Part shown: positions 12,272 through 24,620 of the stretch, in pieces
How the letters are laid out: each line of letters starts with the position of its first letter
Position numbering within the stretch: the first letter of the stretch is position 1
Notes under the pieces: model-generated
What the model saw: only the letters and a program-made list of their open reading frames with translations
What the model was told of the DNA's origin: nothing
Databases searched by the model: none
Translations under genes and position numbers: made by a program
Source: Symsagittifera roscoffensis
Taxonomy: Eukaryota > Xenacoelomorpha > Acoela > Convolutidae
Direction of reading: 5' to 3'
Length of the DNA stretch: 64,000 bases
Assembly: GCF_963678635.1 (NCBI RefSeq)
Contig: NC_087067.1
Location: 45,143,629-45,207,628 of the forward strand

Positions 12272-13305
12272 AAATCAACAAAAGGAAAAATCGAAACTCT
12301 TTGAGACTCGAATAAAAAACTGTTGCCAAAATTAAACAAGGATAACCGGTTACTGTGCAAATAGCACAGAATGTTGCGACCAATCTTAAAAATGAAAACA
12401 TTATTTTTTTCCAATTAGTGTCGCTTTTTCGGCTTGCTGTTATAAAGGAATCTGAACAAAAAAAAGTAGAGCTTAGGCATTTTGGTCAATCATGTAAAAT
12501 ACTCAAATTGAAAGACAAATAACAAGAAAAACAAAAACAAATAGAAAAAAATTAAATATTTTTTTCTTATAATTTTTCAAGTTTTTCACAATTTTTTGAA
12601 TTTTTTATTCCTAAGATGTAGCTAAGAACTGCAAAAACTAACTTAATTAGAGTGAAACTAAATTTTCAAGGCTTAAATGAAGCATAAATAAGCTAATGAA
12701 AGCCTGCTCACTCGCTCGAAATTAGACGAAAAATCAAAAATTTCAAACCGGTTTTTCTCGACACAGTGAAAATTTTTTGTAATTTTTTGATGTAGTTCGA
12801 ATCACGACTAAAAGGGCTTTATTATGATATATCACTCAACCCTGTCCGATCATTATTTATGGTAGCTGATTTTGCGAGGAAAAAAACTAAAACACACCCG
12901 AATACAAAGTTCCTCCCCATTTTCAATGGTCGGAACAAAAAGTGTGTGAAAATGAATAGTCTAAATCAAAATTAACGGCAAAATTTCTGAAGAGTCTCTG
13001 AGTTGAATGTCTCAATACGATCCAGAGTACTGTTTTTTTTTCTGATGGCATGAACATGCACAAAATGCAGGACTCTTCATCAACTAGGGTAAAATTTGGA
13101 CACGAAAAGTGTTATAGTAGGTTTTAGCTATATCGGATTAAAATCAGATTCTAACAAAAATTATGAAATGTTAACATAACGAAGAATCAGAACTCCAAAT
13201 CTTATATGACAATCATTCCTAAACTCAATGCTTCTGGGTCCAGGTTGGGTTCATAGGTTCAGACCACTGCAACAAATTTTCGATATTACTGGAGTATTGC
13301 GAAAA
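12272..13305. other. CAP intron 5, unique AT-rich part
   Basis: I see no gene or clear repeat in this stretch. It is intronic for the CAP gene. Confidence 0.4.
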
Positions 13306-13309
13306 AAGT

Positions 13310-13980
13310 TTTGTGTCTCTAGACCGTTTCGACCGATTTTGCAGATCAAGAAGATACAACCGAGACCGGCGCAAAGCGAAGAAAAATTTTGCACCATCAA
13401 CGCAACCGACAAAAAATTGTCCGCAACCAGTACGACAATACTGAGGTTGAACTTTGTCTACTTGGTATAATTTGTTTGGCAATTCACAGTTTGCAACCAT
13501 CAAACGTGCGTTTTTTTACTACCTAACTGATACGAGTTTCAACAATTTAACACTATATTTTTTTGAAAAATCGTATGTTTTTGCTAGTTTGTTAAAAAAA
13601 ACTCGAAGTTCTATATTGTGGTACCTTTTTCTCGTAAGTTTTGGTATTTTAATAAGAGATATCGCTTCTCGGACTTTTGTTGGAGATAAATTAAGTGTTA
13701 CAAACCAGCAAAAAGATTCGATTTTTCAAAAATATAGTGTTAAATTATTGAAACTCGTATCAGTTAGGTAGTAATAAAATGCACTGTTAATGGTTGCAAA
13801 TTGTGAATTGCCAAACAAATTATACCAGGTAGACAAAGTTCAAGCTCAGTATTGTTGTAATGGTTGCGGAAAATTTTTCTTCAGTTGCGATGATGGTGGA
13901 AAAGTTTTCTTCGCGTTGCGCCGGTCTCGGTCGTATCTTCTTGATCTGCAAAGTCGGTCGAAATTGTCTAGAGACACCAA
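13310..13980. repeat. Fold-back repeat with about 265-bp arms
   Basis: Sequence 13716-13980 is an inverted, diverged copy of 13310-13575, with about 140 bp between. The arms translate to similar peptides on opposite strands (both include VANCELPNKLYQVDKVQ), but these short ORFs have no support as genes and reflect the duplication. It lies in CAP intron 5. It may be a fold-back or MITE-type element. Confidence 0.75.
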
Positions 13981-15051
13981 CTTTTTAAAAAATCTTAGCG
14001 TAATCTTTAATCACCGATTTTTTTTATCACCGCATTTTATCGTTTTGAGTATAGTTCCTAGGCTTATGTCCAATAATGTGAGGATAATATGACGAGACTA
14101 TTGCGACTAGTTTCTAAACTGGAGACCTTATGGATATTCGCTCTCAGACCACCGCAATTGGCTGCCAGACATTCGCCATTAACAATCGTACTATTTTGAC
14201 TAATTTTCAAATCATCAAACCATTTTCAAACTATTGCGACAAATTTCCCGGCCATCGCGACTTACTTACAGATTAAGGCTATCAAAATTGAAAACTTTCA
14301 ATTGTTCAAATTACAAGTTTTCAGTTAGTGGCGCAACTGGAATCAGCGATTTCACAACTTAAGGTTTTAATGTAAAATTGTTATTTTGCCAGATTTCGTT
14401 AAACATGTGATATATTTGGACTGAATAATAACTGTGCATGAGTACATGACAAGTTTTGTTAAAATAGAAAAAAAAAGAAATTCACATTTTGTTGACCATA
14501 AAAAAAAATTATCATACAGCAAAAATTTTCTTTCTTTCAGCAATTACAATTGAAAAGTCAACCTGCTGAAAAGAAAAACAATGCTTAGCAACCGTCCATA
14601 ATTATAGAAGCATATACAAAAAAATCAATCCCCAAATTCTAGATTCTCGCAGTAGTAAAAAGGAAAATCCCAGAAACTTTACAGTAAATGGACTGATTGG
14701 CAGTTCTGACGCGACTTTCACAATTTTTTGAGATCCGGGCTTTTCCTGCTGCAAAGCATTTTAACCATTTCAAAATTTTTGCCATTATTTTGCCGATATT
14801 TTTTAAGATAGCTCCCAGGAGTTTCAAAATCTTGCCAGAAATGCCTGAATTTCAGATGGTAATTTGAGTCGCGAAGCTGCAAAAACTTCTTACTGGTAAC
14901 TATGAGATTGATGGGCAAAAGGATCACTTCATCTTGTACCACTCTAAAACACCACCCTACAGGAATCCCGGCCATCGCGACTATAAATCTCTAAGCTAAC
15001 TAAAACTAAGCTAACTATTACACAACTTCACACTCAGTGACTTCCTCGACT
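13981..15051. other. CAP intron 5, unassigned
   Basis: No gene is visible. The phrase CCCGGCCATCGCGACT occurs near 14246 and again near 14966, a hint of dispersed repeat fragments. Confidence 0.3.
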
Positions 15052-15073
15052 CTTTTTTTTTTTTTTTTTTTTC

Positions 15074-15292
15074 CATTTTTGAGAGGTTGATACTCGCGAT
15101 GAGGTAGTTCTTAAGCAGGGGCACAACAGCGGTTCGCCGTGATGGGCTGTACAGCTCGCATGTTGGTCCTATCCCTCGTGGATAATTTTTAAGATAGGAC
15201 CAACATGCGAGCTGTACAGCCCATCACGGCGAACCGCTGTTGTGCCCCTGCTTAAGAACTACCTCATCGCGAGTATCAACCTCTCAAAAATG
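15074..15292. repeat. Perfect 100-bp inverted repeat with 19-nt spacer
   Basis: Positions 15074-15173 and 15193-15292 are exact reverse complements by eye over 100 nt. The spacer is 15174-15192. A 20-nt T run lies immediately to the left (about 15053-15072). In CAP pre-mRNA this would form a long perfect hairpin. It may be a very recent fold-back insertion or an assembly artefact at a read end. Confidence 0.85.
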
Positions 15293-15353
15293 AGGGAAGG
15301 GTTCATCATTGTACCACAGCCACAATGCTCAAAAAGGGTAGTTTGGGTGATAT

Positions 15354-15432
15354 GGCATTGTGGCGCTCCGGTATCGTTGGTTAACGTCAATCAAATGATT
15401 GCGAGTTCAACTCGCACCTGCGCTGCAATTTG
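15354..15432 (+). other. tRNA-like sequence (possible SINE head or tRNA relic)
   Basis: The stretch has an A-box-like TGGCGCTCCGG (15361-15371) and a B-box-like GAGTTCAACTC inside a T-arm stem (GCGAG/CTCGC), with another small stem between them. The acceptor stem is not convincing, so a functional tRNA is unlikely. Confidence 0.3.
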
Positions 15433-15537
15433 AAAGGTGAGCTCTTGCAAGTGAGTCATTGCTTACTGGGTGCTGGTTAAATGCACTCTTGTCGGCTTAA
15501 ACAACCAGGTGTTTGATTTAGAAAAAAATGTACTAAC

Positions 15538-15646
15538 TTGAGTGAAGTGGCCCGTTTGTCCAGTCCAATGCACTTCACACATCTTGAAGTCGCCCGCATC
15601 ACCCAAAGCTGTCAATCCAAACACAAAGTCTTTTATCTCGTCCCAC
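15538..15646 (-). CDS. CAP gene exon 5
   Basis: 109 nt between TTTGTAG and the donor GTTAGT. It encodes the segment from WDEIKDF to GHFTQ, typical of CAP domains (the His of GHFTQ belongs to the conserved CAP site). The first base completes a Trp codon begun in exon 4 and the exon ends in phase 0, matching exon 6. Confidence 0.85.
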
Positions 15647-15839
15647 CTACAAATCATACGATTTATTCAAAAAACTTGAGAACATTAAGAACACATTTTT
15701 ACTGGATTATTTTGCTTTTTACTGCAACAGACTGTGTTTATAATAGAACAGTACTGAACTGCAAAAGAGGTTTTAATACAAGAAATTAAAATTAAAACTT
15801 TTCATTAAGATGGTGATGATGATGGTGAGAATACATACC

Positions 15840-16950
15840 ATCATCTGTCTTACATTTGTGCCAGGAAAAAACAGCAGTTTCATTGTTTTCTATCATTTCA
15901 TTTTTGTGGCGACGGTTTGCGCGTTTATGAAAAAAATGCTGATAGCTGAGTTTGGGACCACTTAAATGCCTTTTTGTGGCGGTATTTTTATAATAAGCAA
16001 ATATGCTGGTCTAGCCATTTTCACAATAAAACAAATATAACATGATCATCATGTCTTACAAATATGCAAGCAAAAAAAAACGCATTTTTAAATTCATTTT
16101 TCCATTGATCTATCTATTTTTTTTTACTGCTGGAGGGATGTATCGACTGTACTCGCCCTATGCTTTGACCGTGCTCGTCTTATGTTTATCGATTTTTCGA
16201 CTGTGCTTTATTTAAGTTTCGACTGAGCTCGACCTATGTTTTGACTGCATTCGACCTATTTTTCGACTTTACTAACCTGTAATTCGACTTTCTAGACCGA
16301 AATCGGGTGTTTCGACTGTGCCCGAACTATGTTTGGATATTTTTCGTCTATGTTTTGACTGAACTCGATCTATGTTTCGATTTTTTCTACCAGAATTGGA
16401 TATTTTCCGACTGTGCTCGACTTCTGTTTCGACTTTCTCGCCTCTGTTTCAATTTTTTTCACCAAAAAGAGTTATGTTTTGACTTTATTGCCTATATTGT
16501 GCATGTTTTTGAGTCAAAATTGCTTCTGCACCGCTGATTTTCTGTTTGAAATCGGTACCTTCTCGGCTTTCAAAATTGGACTTAAGTTGAGCACCTCGAT
16601 CTAGATTGCCAGGCACTTTGTTCGCATATTCTCACTGATAAGTCCAATGAAAAATTAAAGGGTATATACTCTTTGAGCTATTTTCCACCCACCCCTCCCA
16701 CTTTTGAAATTGAACTTTGAAAAAGTATTTAACATTGTCATAATGCATTGAAATATGGCATGGTGAGCAAACTAACTATTGTGAACACGTTTGATCTTCA
16801 TACTTAACATCGTAATATCACGCATTTAACTAGAATATTACGTAACACAATCATGAAAATAGATATTTTGAAAAGTGAGGGGAGTGGTAAAGAGCCCCTG
16901 TTTGTACTAGTTAACAAGGGGACAGTAGTAAAAAAGATGCAGTAAATTAA
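15840..16950. other. CAP intron 4 with degenerate minisatellite
   Basis: Apart from the repeat at 16137-16480 no gene or recognised element is seen. Confidence 0.4.
16137..16480. repeat. Degenerate minisatellite (TTTCGACTGTGCTCGACCTATG-like)
   Basis: About a dozen imperfect copies of a roughly 22-26-nt unit around TCGACTGTGCTCG and CTATGTTTCGAC follow each other. Copies differ in length and sequence. Short ORFs across it are chance. Confidence 0.65.
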
Positions 16951-16956
16951 TCAAAC

Positions 16957-17140
16957 CAAGCTTGTGTAGCGGTCCATCCGGAGTTGCGGGCTGTTTTGTC
17001 GTTCACTTCCGTGGACCAGTACAGGTTCTCACCGGCATGCCAGTAGCCACAGAGACCAGATCGTCTGGCGCTCGAAGAATGGCTCATGTAACAATTTTTT
17101 GTGTTCTTCAACTCATTCGCATACTCCCTCGCAAAGTCCG
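16957..17140 (-). CDS. CAP gene exon 4
   Basis: 184 nt between TTATAG and the donor GTTTGA. It encodes DFAREYANEL, MSHSSSARRSG and HAGENLYWST up to ATQAW, a hallmark stretch of CAP domains containing the conserved GENLYW motif. It begins with two bases (CG) that complete an Ala codon with the last G of exon 3 at 41006, restoring the conserved WDxxLA run, although that exon is 23.9 kb away. Confidence 0.85.
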
Positions 17141-17900
17141 CTATAATTTCAGATCAATTAAAAATCAATTATCAGTCAAATAAAATTTAGAATACCAACG
17201 GGAAATAAGTAGAGAAAGTTTATCAACAAAAGACCATCAACTATTCAAAATGAGGAATCTTGACTGTCAAGTATATATGGAACCGTTTTTATCTTCGAGC
17301 GAAAGAATCCTATAACTCCCGAAATTCAATTCTTCACAGAAAACTGCTGCGATAACCGATTTATCGATGCCCATGAATTTTTTTCCAATATATGTTGCCT
17401 ATGTTATATATGAAGGATAACTATGGAGATCCAAATTGGCGATAAAACGCTTTCAACTAAAAGTAAGGCTTCTTCGACGATGGTTTGAAGCATTTAGGTA
17501 TCGATAAACTTGAATCAAGTTTCAACAGACGAGAACCGCAATGAGCTTGTTTTGATTGTCTGTATTGGTTTCTTTTATGATTTTAACCTGGACCTTGACC
17601 CACTTTCAGCGAACTCCTAGTGAGTGAGCTTAGTTTAATTGCGTTTAGTTAGAAGTAGCGACCATTTTTAATTGAACTCTATTTTTAATTTTCCCATTTA
17701 ATTTTTAGCTTAGTTTACCTTGATCAACAGAACTTCTTGAAAATCTGGCATGGGGTGAGTTTTTCGTTCTTGCAAAACCAAACGAATGACCCCTCAACCT
17801 CTTGTAAAGATTGGGTATATATGTTTCAAGTAGCTTTACTAGCTAAAAAAATATTGAGATTTGAACTTTTTTCTATACATTGGAATTGTTGAAACAAAAC
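17141..17900. other. CAP intron 3, right-hand end, unassigned
   Basis: No gene is seen. The outer boundary and LTR of the family 2 relic may lie here but I could not place them. Confidence 0.3.
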
Positions 17901-20900
17901 TTCTCTAGATTCAAGAAAAACAACGAATCGAGTCCACCACGCTGAATTCCGAACGGCTAGCTAGAGTTCTAGACGAAAGAAGACGTTTCGGTGAAAGCTA
18001 AAACGTCACAGAAACAAACTTGAGACGAAGCCTTTGAACGGTATGCGTTTTGAAAAAACAGATGAGAAGATCCACCCAATGCTCTTTCTAGCACAAGGCA
18101 AGAAAGGATATCGTATATCTGCTCAGAAATTCAAACGTTCAAAATCTTTTGCTTTAGCTCCGCAGAATTTGGGAATATTTCAACTAAGCATTCATTTGAA
18201 AACCAAATATTACCTTCCAACAGCAAAAACTCCTGAGCAGATGACAACGGGAAAACAAGTCTAGAACAATACTAGGGCGTGTTAGCAGATATGGCTAAGA
18301 AATGCGATAAGTCCAACGATACTAGGAATGGATTTGTGACATCTTCAATAACAATGATGAATTACGATATCCAAAAAAAACTTCTCACTGAACGTTTTCC
18401 ACCTCATGAAGTCCTTAACGTAGCTTTCATCGACAAAAAAGGCATTTCTAATCACTTGAAAAATACAAACAATTTTAAACATTTTCATAGCTTACATAAT
18501 ATTTTTGTGAATAACAACTGAAACTTTTTTAAACGAGAGTCTACATTAATTGTAGATAGAGGAAGTTCTTTAATGAAATGCGGCGGTACTTTGTGAAAAA
18601 AAACTTCACAGTATCTCCAGTGAACTACGCTCTCTGTATTGTTTAATTTTAAAAGGAAGAAAATGAGAACTTATTGATATTTGTTTTACTACTATTGTAC
18701 CTGATATTTCAACATGAATAAATAAACAGGTATAGTAAACATATTTTAGATACTAAGTTTGTATATCCGTCGGATCAACGGACCAACTTGTTGTAAAAAA
18801 CCATGTACATGAAGATATGAGTGCTGCGGCGTATCAATGCACGGTTGGAAGCAGCACAAAGTGACAATGATGATTAAATGGCAAAACAAACGACGATAAT
18901 TGCAGACGATTGAAAAAAGGAATATAGAAGATTGCTACGCATTGAACCGGGAAAAAATAATTTTGTATAGCTGAATATCCAAGTTGAGTAGGCAAGTCCG
19001 GTGAGTTTTATAAATAGGAAATCACTACTTGAACTGAAGTTACCAGACCCTAATCTGAAGATTAACCGTAGATCAGGCAATGAAAGATGCTTACGTCCCA
19101 TTCACAAACGACACGATAGAGATAGTAGGCTACATAACAGTCTCAATCAATTCCAAAGGATGGTCCTTTGAGAGAACGGTTTTCTTCATCAGTGAAAGCC
19201 ATGAGCGCAACATCCTAAAAAACGAAAACCTTCCACACGAGGGGATTGAAGTCTCATAAAAACCGTATTGTCACTTCAAGAACACCTGAGAAAGTAAATC
19301 TTTTGTAAAATCCGTCAGTTTTTTCAAAAACGAAACAACAGTTGTTGTCAACGAAATCATTTCATTTTCGACAGAACTTGGAAAACCAATAACAAAACGA
19401 AAACAGACATTTTCACAAACATCAAAACTCTACTCAGGTAAAGAATTAAAGGATACTGTTACCCTGTTTACCCTCGGCAAACCAAGAACTAGGTTGATTG
19501 ATCTCCGATGAACACATCAAGCAATTAAAAAATTGCCAAAAGGACAGATTCACAAGCCCATTCGTTCCTACCCATTCGAAATAGAAGATTCGTAACTAAT
19601 TAGCATTAGATACGATTTTTTTAAACAAAAGAACAATTACAAGAATCCAAAAACTCATGAACTGGTAGATAACAGCGCAGCTCTTTTTCCCCAAAAATCC
19701 ACTCAAGAAAAATGATTTACACCTTTAGAACTTAAAAATACATACAGCCAACTAAAACTAGACAAAAATGCATTTTTATTATAGAAGGCAATAATTTTAC
19801 TTTTTCAGTGACATGTTTGAAAATTTTTAAAAAGGAGCGGACGTAAGCCATTGGAAATTTGATGATACTTGAGTTTTTTGTACCAAAAAGATTCATCTTT
19901 TTCAATCTCTGCCGGTCAAAAAATTGTATCTTTTGATGTCCCTCGTTGGATTATTCTCAAATTTACTCTCATTTGTTCCTATTTCAATTTTATCAATTTA
20001 TATTTTTTATTTGCACCACCAAAATTATTAAATTATCCAATAGAATCAAATGTTTTAATTGATATAAAACTGAAAAGTGGAAATTTAACCGATCCATCTT
20101 CCTTCAGCCTTAACGTAGAACTGCTGTGAAAAATATGCCATTCAAACAATTGGCTTTGACATAGAAAATCGTGAGTCGTCTAAATTGAAACATAATAAAT
20201 TTTTAAACAATACTAACATCACTCTACTTGTTGAAGAAGATAAAATTTTAAAACTTTTGATCAAGGTTGTAAAAATGAGCTACAAACCACCAAAATTAAA
20301 ATTTAATTTTTGAAATTGCACAAAAATCTCCACACATCCAATTGATTGCTATAAATGGATAGCAAAATAATCCTACCGTCCGTTCTGAAAATAGCAGCCC
20401 TTAAACTCTGTCACAAAACCCATTCTGGGCAGTTTGGTCTTTCTGGCCATTCTAGCTTTTCGGAATATGTTTGGTGACTACATATCAACCGAATGATACA
20501 CTTTCATGGAATGAACTGCTCCGATTGCAGCAAGGCAGGTAAAAAACTTAAACCCTTGTTATCTGCAATACAGACGTACAATTCTACCGACCTGAAGCTC
20601 AGAAACAAAAAAAAACTTTTTCATTGGACTCAAATTGAGGCTCTTCTGAACGAAATATATTTTTATATAAACAGAGTTTTGAACTTCCTTTCGGCTAAAA
20701 CTATTTCACTAATTTCTGCTAAAATGAAGATCGACTTTCTGAATGGTTAAATTCAATGACAAGAAACCTCTACTTCAATTAAAATGGATCACTTCTTGTT
20801 TCAACTTAAATAATTTTGCTATTCAGAAAGACTAACATATTATTTTGCTTGGTAGCCAATCACCGCTCCAACAGATAAGTTAAAGAACTGAGCATACCTT

Positions 20901-22500
20901 CCAACTAAAAATAAAGTTTTTGACCTAGGAATAGCTTGAACTTTTTTTTATTGATTAGATTTTAAAAAAATTAAAACAATAGCTAAGTTTTAAAATACAG
21001 CTCAAAAGAAAACTGAGTGCCCGTTAAAAAAACTGTCTATGAATTTTTCAATACCTTTTTAGACAATGGAATGTCAGTTATGTCTAAAAAGGGCAATCAA
21101 GTGGGCTGCAGACGACCGAACTAAAGACCGTCTCTTAGATACTCCGCAGGTTAAAACACTCGACGACCGGATGAACAGGGTTAAGAGTCGGTTTTCAGCC
21201 CAACTTCTCCATAGAAACTGTCATTTTCCAAGATACAACTGTGTTCAATTCATGAACAAAAACTAACGTGGTTCTAAAACTAACCAGCTCAGTGGAGAAG
21301 TGTGATATATTTCGGGAAAAATTAAACTGAAGTAACGGTGAACCCAATTACCAAACTTTGGTCGAGAAATTTATTCAATCTTCAATAACTACAGTGAAAT
21401 TAGACAGTTGCCAAATCCTCCGGAAATCCGATAAGGCTATAAAATACAATTTTTCAAAAACTCAAAATTTTGCGAACGTAGTTTTATCCTTCCCGATTTT
21501 ACATCTTTTTAAGAAGAAGGATAAAGAAAGAAGACCGTGGCCCAAAACCCAACAAAGAGTAGCTATCACTTCGACGAAAAAAGTGGCAAAGACAAGAACT
21601 TCAAGAAAATCATCCCAAGCGACGAAACCAAAGGTGACAAGAACGAGAATCCAGCCTCAGAGATCCAAGAGGAAGAAATTATCGCCAGATTTTTTTGGCG
21701 GAAGTTAAATAAGTTTTTTCATCCTTTTGAACTATCAGATCTTAGCGATTGAGGATTGACATTCGTTGGCTTTACTTGCTGGAAGGTGGGAAGAATAATA
21801 TTTATACTTGACTCACATAAACCAAAACAACATCATCAGACCAACAAAATTCCAGTGGATAACCCAATTAAAATGGAAAAAAGAAAAGGGAATACACAGT
21901 CAGCAGCATCATCCATCACTCAACATCAACTAATGACAGACTGGTATCACAGGAATCAGTTGAACCCACAATCTCTTTTTAACTTCATAGGACACACCAG
22001 AAAAATTGAATAGGACACACCATCCATTGGAACGGACACACCGGAAAAATTGCGAACCGGGTATGTACGACATAGAAAACAAGTCATCAGTAACGGAAAT
22101 CCCGGTGTACGAACGTAATAGCAATTGCATTTCTTCTAGACCTAGACGTAATGCTGGATCTGCATAACTCTACGTGTCAGGTTGTTTGTAGATTTTATGG
22201 GTGCGTGATACGAACATGGACTGGGCAGTGCGGCTAACCAATCCGTCTGAGTGGACCATCAGCTACAACACCCAGAAAAATGAGGAGACATGAATAAAAG
22301 TAGAAGAAATAAACAGCTTTCCTTACAATCCTGAGTTCGCCCTGACTGAAATAGCTCCGTAAACTAGAACCTCTACAGAAGAAGAGGCGCAGGAAATGAT
22401 AGCTTCACTGTCACCGTCTATCGTAGAGGAAAGTGATGATTGAGATGTAGACTCCAACTTTATTCGTCACTTTTTGAAACAATTCCTACCGGAATCGTAA
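17900..22500 (+). mobile_element. Decayed relic of family 2 Ty3-like element
   Basis: Broken frames match the intact family 2 element (44516-51513) in order: Gag (18034-18520; MRFEK, MAKKCD, NYDIQKKLL), protease C-terminal part (19100-19255; ESHERNIL), RT start (about 19510-19770; QLKNCQKDRF, YSQLKLDK), integrase zinc finger (20355-20560; HSGQFG, MNCSDC) and the basic pol tail (21358-21740). Most of RT and RNase H is deleted between about 19770 and 20000. Many stops and frameshifts show it is old. It also has a TCCGTCGGA motif (18766-18774) and a UGA at 19287-19289 matching the Gag-PR/Pol boundary of the intact element. Confidence 0.85.
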
Positions 22501-22737
22501 AATTAAAAATTATCAGAGTATTTTCCAACTAACTTTTCATTTAATACTTAATTCATAAATCTCATCCGGTGCAAAAAATCATCGCTCTTTAGCCGATTCC
22601 TTTTGCATATTAAAAATAACCAGCAAACCTTATTGCCAAATCACTTTTAAAATCGAATCTATGATTTTCATCATATGTTGTCTTATAGTCCATCGGATTC
22701 ATACGACAAACAAGAAGCGATTTAAAAAAATTTTGAA

Positions 22738-22800
22738 GCCGACTGGAACCTGCTCTATAGCCGGCCTAACCCACCGTGCTACATCCACGCTTTGTGACCA
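22738..22800 (-). other. tRNA-like pol III promoter pair (SINE-like head)
   Basis: On the minus strand TAGCACGGTGG (A-box-like, 22771-22781) is followed about 31 nt later by GGTTCCAGTC (B-box-like, 22741-22750). Spacing and sequence fit the tRNA-derived head of a SINE. The tail was not delimited. Confidence 0.4.
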
Positions 22801-23476
22801 CACCTTTATTTTTAATAAGAGCTACTCAAGGGTGAGTAACTCTTCAAAATAACCGAACTAAAACAAAAAGCTTTTGTGAAAACAACTAACTAAAATCATA
22901 ATTAAAAAATATTAAATTAATAAAAGTTTTATAAAATGTAAAATCACATGATGCAATATATAGATCAGAATACAACACCAAGGACGAACATCAAAAGACA
23001 AGACGACCTCACTACACTCGAGAGAGAATGACCAACTACAATCGATATGCCGCTCACAATCACAACTCAAAGGATTTAGAGTACGACTTGACTTCGCAGA
23101 AAAGGACTTCATTGAACTAGACCAATGACCACCTCGATGTTCAAGTATACGTACAGATCCGAGTAACCAGGCATCCCCTCCATGCACAATCTCCACGCCA
23201 TTCCCGAGCTAGATCAAACACAAAAGAAGTTCTCTCCGAAGAACAGAAAAACCTGACATAGCCAACCATTCTGAAACCAGAATTGATGCTGTTGCAGAGA
23301 CTCAGTCGTTGTCACAAGAAGAACACAACGTCTTGTGTCCTCAATTCCAGATCCCTGGAACTTCCTTAACAAAAAGGAAACAAAAGAAAAATAATGTTCG
23401 CCAAATACCAACGTCCATCATCCATCCTTGAACTACAGAAGAACTGTTCTATAAAACTCTGTAAAACCCGGATGGG
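22801..23476. other. Unassigned DNA before family 1 copy B
   Basis: No gene or clear repeat is seen; short ORFs here show no known motif. Confidence 0.3.
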
Positions 23477-23972
23477 TGGAACCTGATCTAAACTATATTT
23501 TATGATTGGATAAATTAAATGTTTTACCAATGTAAAGTATTTAATATTAACCAATCATGATCCATCTAACTAACAACCCACTTATTTGTAAGTGCTGAAG
23601 TTACTTGTAATTTCAGCACCAGAGAGATTTGAATTTAACTTAGAAATTAGTTGGACTCTCCCGAGCACTTCAGCAGCCGCAATAAACCAGTATACCCTAG
23701 ATCTATTGAGCCTAGCAGAGACTAGTTAAACAACCTGAGACTAGATAGTATAAGAGTAAGATTAGGATCGGTATTAGACTAAGAAGTTGCACGAATCTAT
23801 CCGGCCGAAAATAAGATAGCGTGACGAGCAGACGGTGTACCCTATCCGAAATTACTCTATGAGTTACACTCAAGTCCTAACTCATCTGGTGCGACCATAA
23901 GTCTCGAACAAGACCTTATTAGATTAGAGTTAACCAAAATTAGATTAGAAATTAGACAAAAACATTTACAAA

Positions 23973-24206
23973 ATGTTATACGACAATAATTTAATTGAAA
24001 TGTCTCTCCGACTCAATAGATCCGAGCCAATATTCCGAACCATAATAGAACTACCCGGAATTGGAAGAAGACATCGAACCAAAGACGACATACGACAAAG
24101 TAGAAACTTGCCGTATAGTTACATGATAGTTCGGCAAAAGCCAGAACAAACTTTTATATTTCGAATACTACTTGCAATGAATTTAGACTTCCATTTGCAA
24201 ACATAA
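23973..24206 (+). CDS. 77-aa leader/LTR ORF of family 1 (copy B)
   Basis: This ORF has the same length and frame as copy A's 10720-10953, with four amino-acid differences (T/I, K/R, P/H, R/K). It starts with MLYDNNLIEM and is rich in Arg. Intactness in two copies suggests use, either as an accessory protein or as a leader exon that supplies a start codon to downstream frames. No homologue is recognised. Confidence 0.5.
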   Translation: MLYDNNLIEMSLRLNRSEPIFRTIIELPGIGRRHRTKDDIRQSRNLPYSYMIVRQKPEQTFIFRILLAMNLDFHLQT

Positions 24207-24535
24207 AACCTTGAAGTAAATCTTCAAAATCATTTCAGGCGCTAAACAAAATTAATATTATACAATAACGATTGATAAAAAGATCTAAGATCGTTTTCCT
24301 AAAATTCTGCAGTATTATACAAAACATGTTTGAAAAATATTTATTGGAAAATAAAAATAAAAATTAGTAGCATGACAATAAATGGTTAGTAATCATAAAT
24401 CATCCTGTTGTTCCAGCTTCATCACCTAAAACATAACAGCAATCATCAACTCACTAATATCATAAAATACTAAATCTTTTCTTTACACAAATTTAAAACC
24501 TCATTAAAACTTAAAGTCACTTAATTTTAAAACCA

Positions 24536-24620
24536 GATCATCAAGGCTTATCCTTGGATCTTAAATCATTTTCTACTTCATTACATTTTAAATTTGATCA
24601 TCAAGGCTTATCCTTGGATC
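24536..24620 (+). repeat. Paired 25-nt stem-loop repeats in the leader (copy B)
   Basis: Units at 24536-24560 and 24596-24620 are identical and 60 nt apart. Each can fold as CAAGG-loop-CCTTG with outer GATC ends. The arrangement is conserved in copy A. Confidence 0.7.

Noticed and set aside
13225-14092. Similar 92- and 100-codon ORFs on opposite strands as a possible gene family
   Set aside because: The similarity is due to the inverted repeat; no domain, signal or splice context supports coding.
24536-24620. Regularly spaced repeats as a CRISPR-like array
   Set aside because: Only two units, in a eukaryotic retroelement leader.
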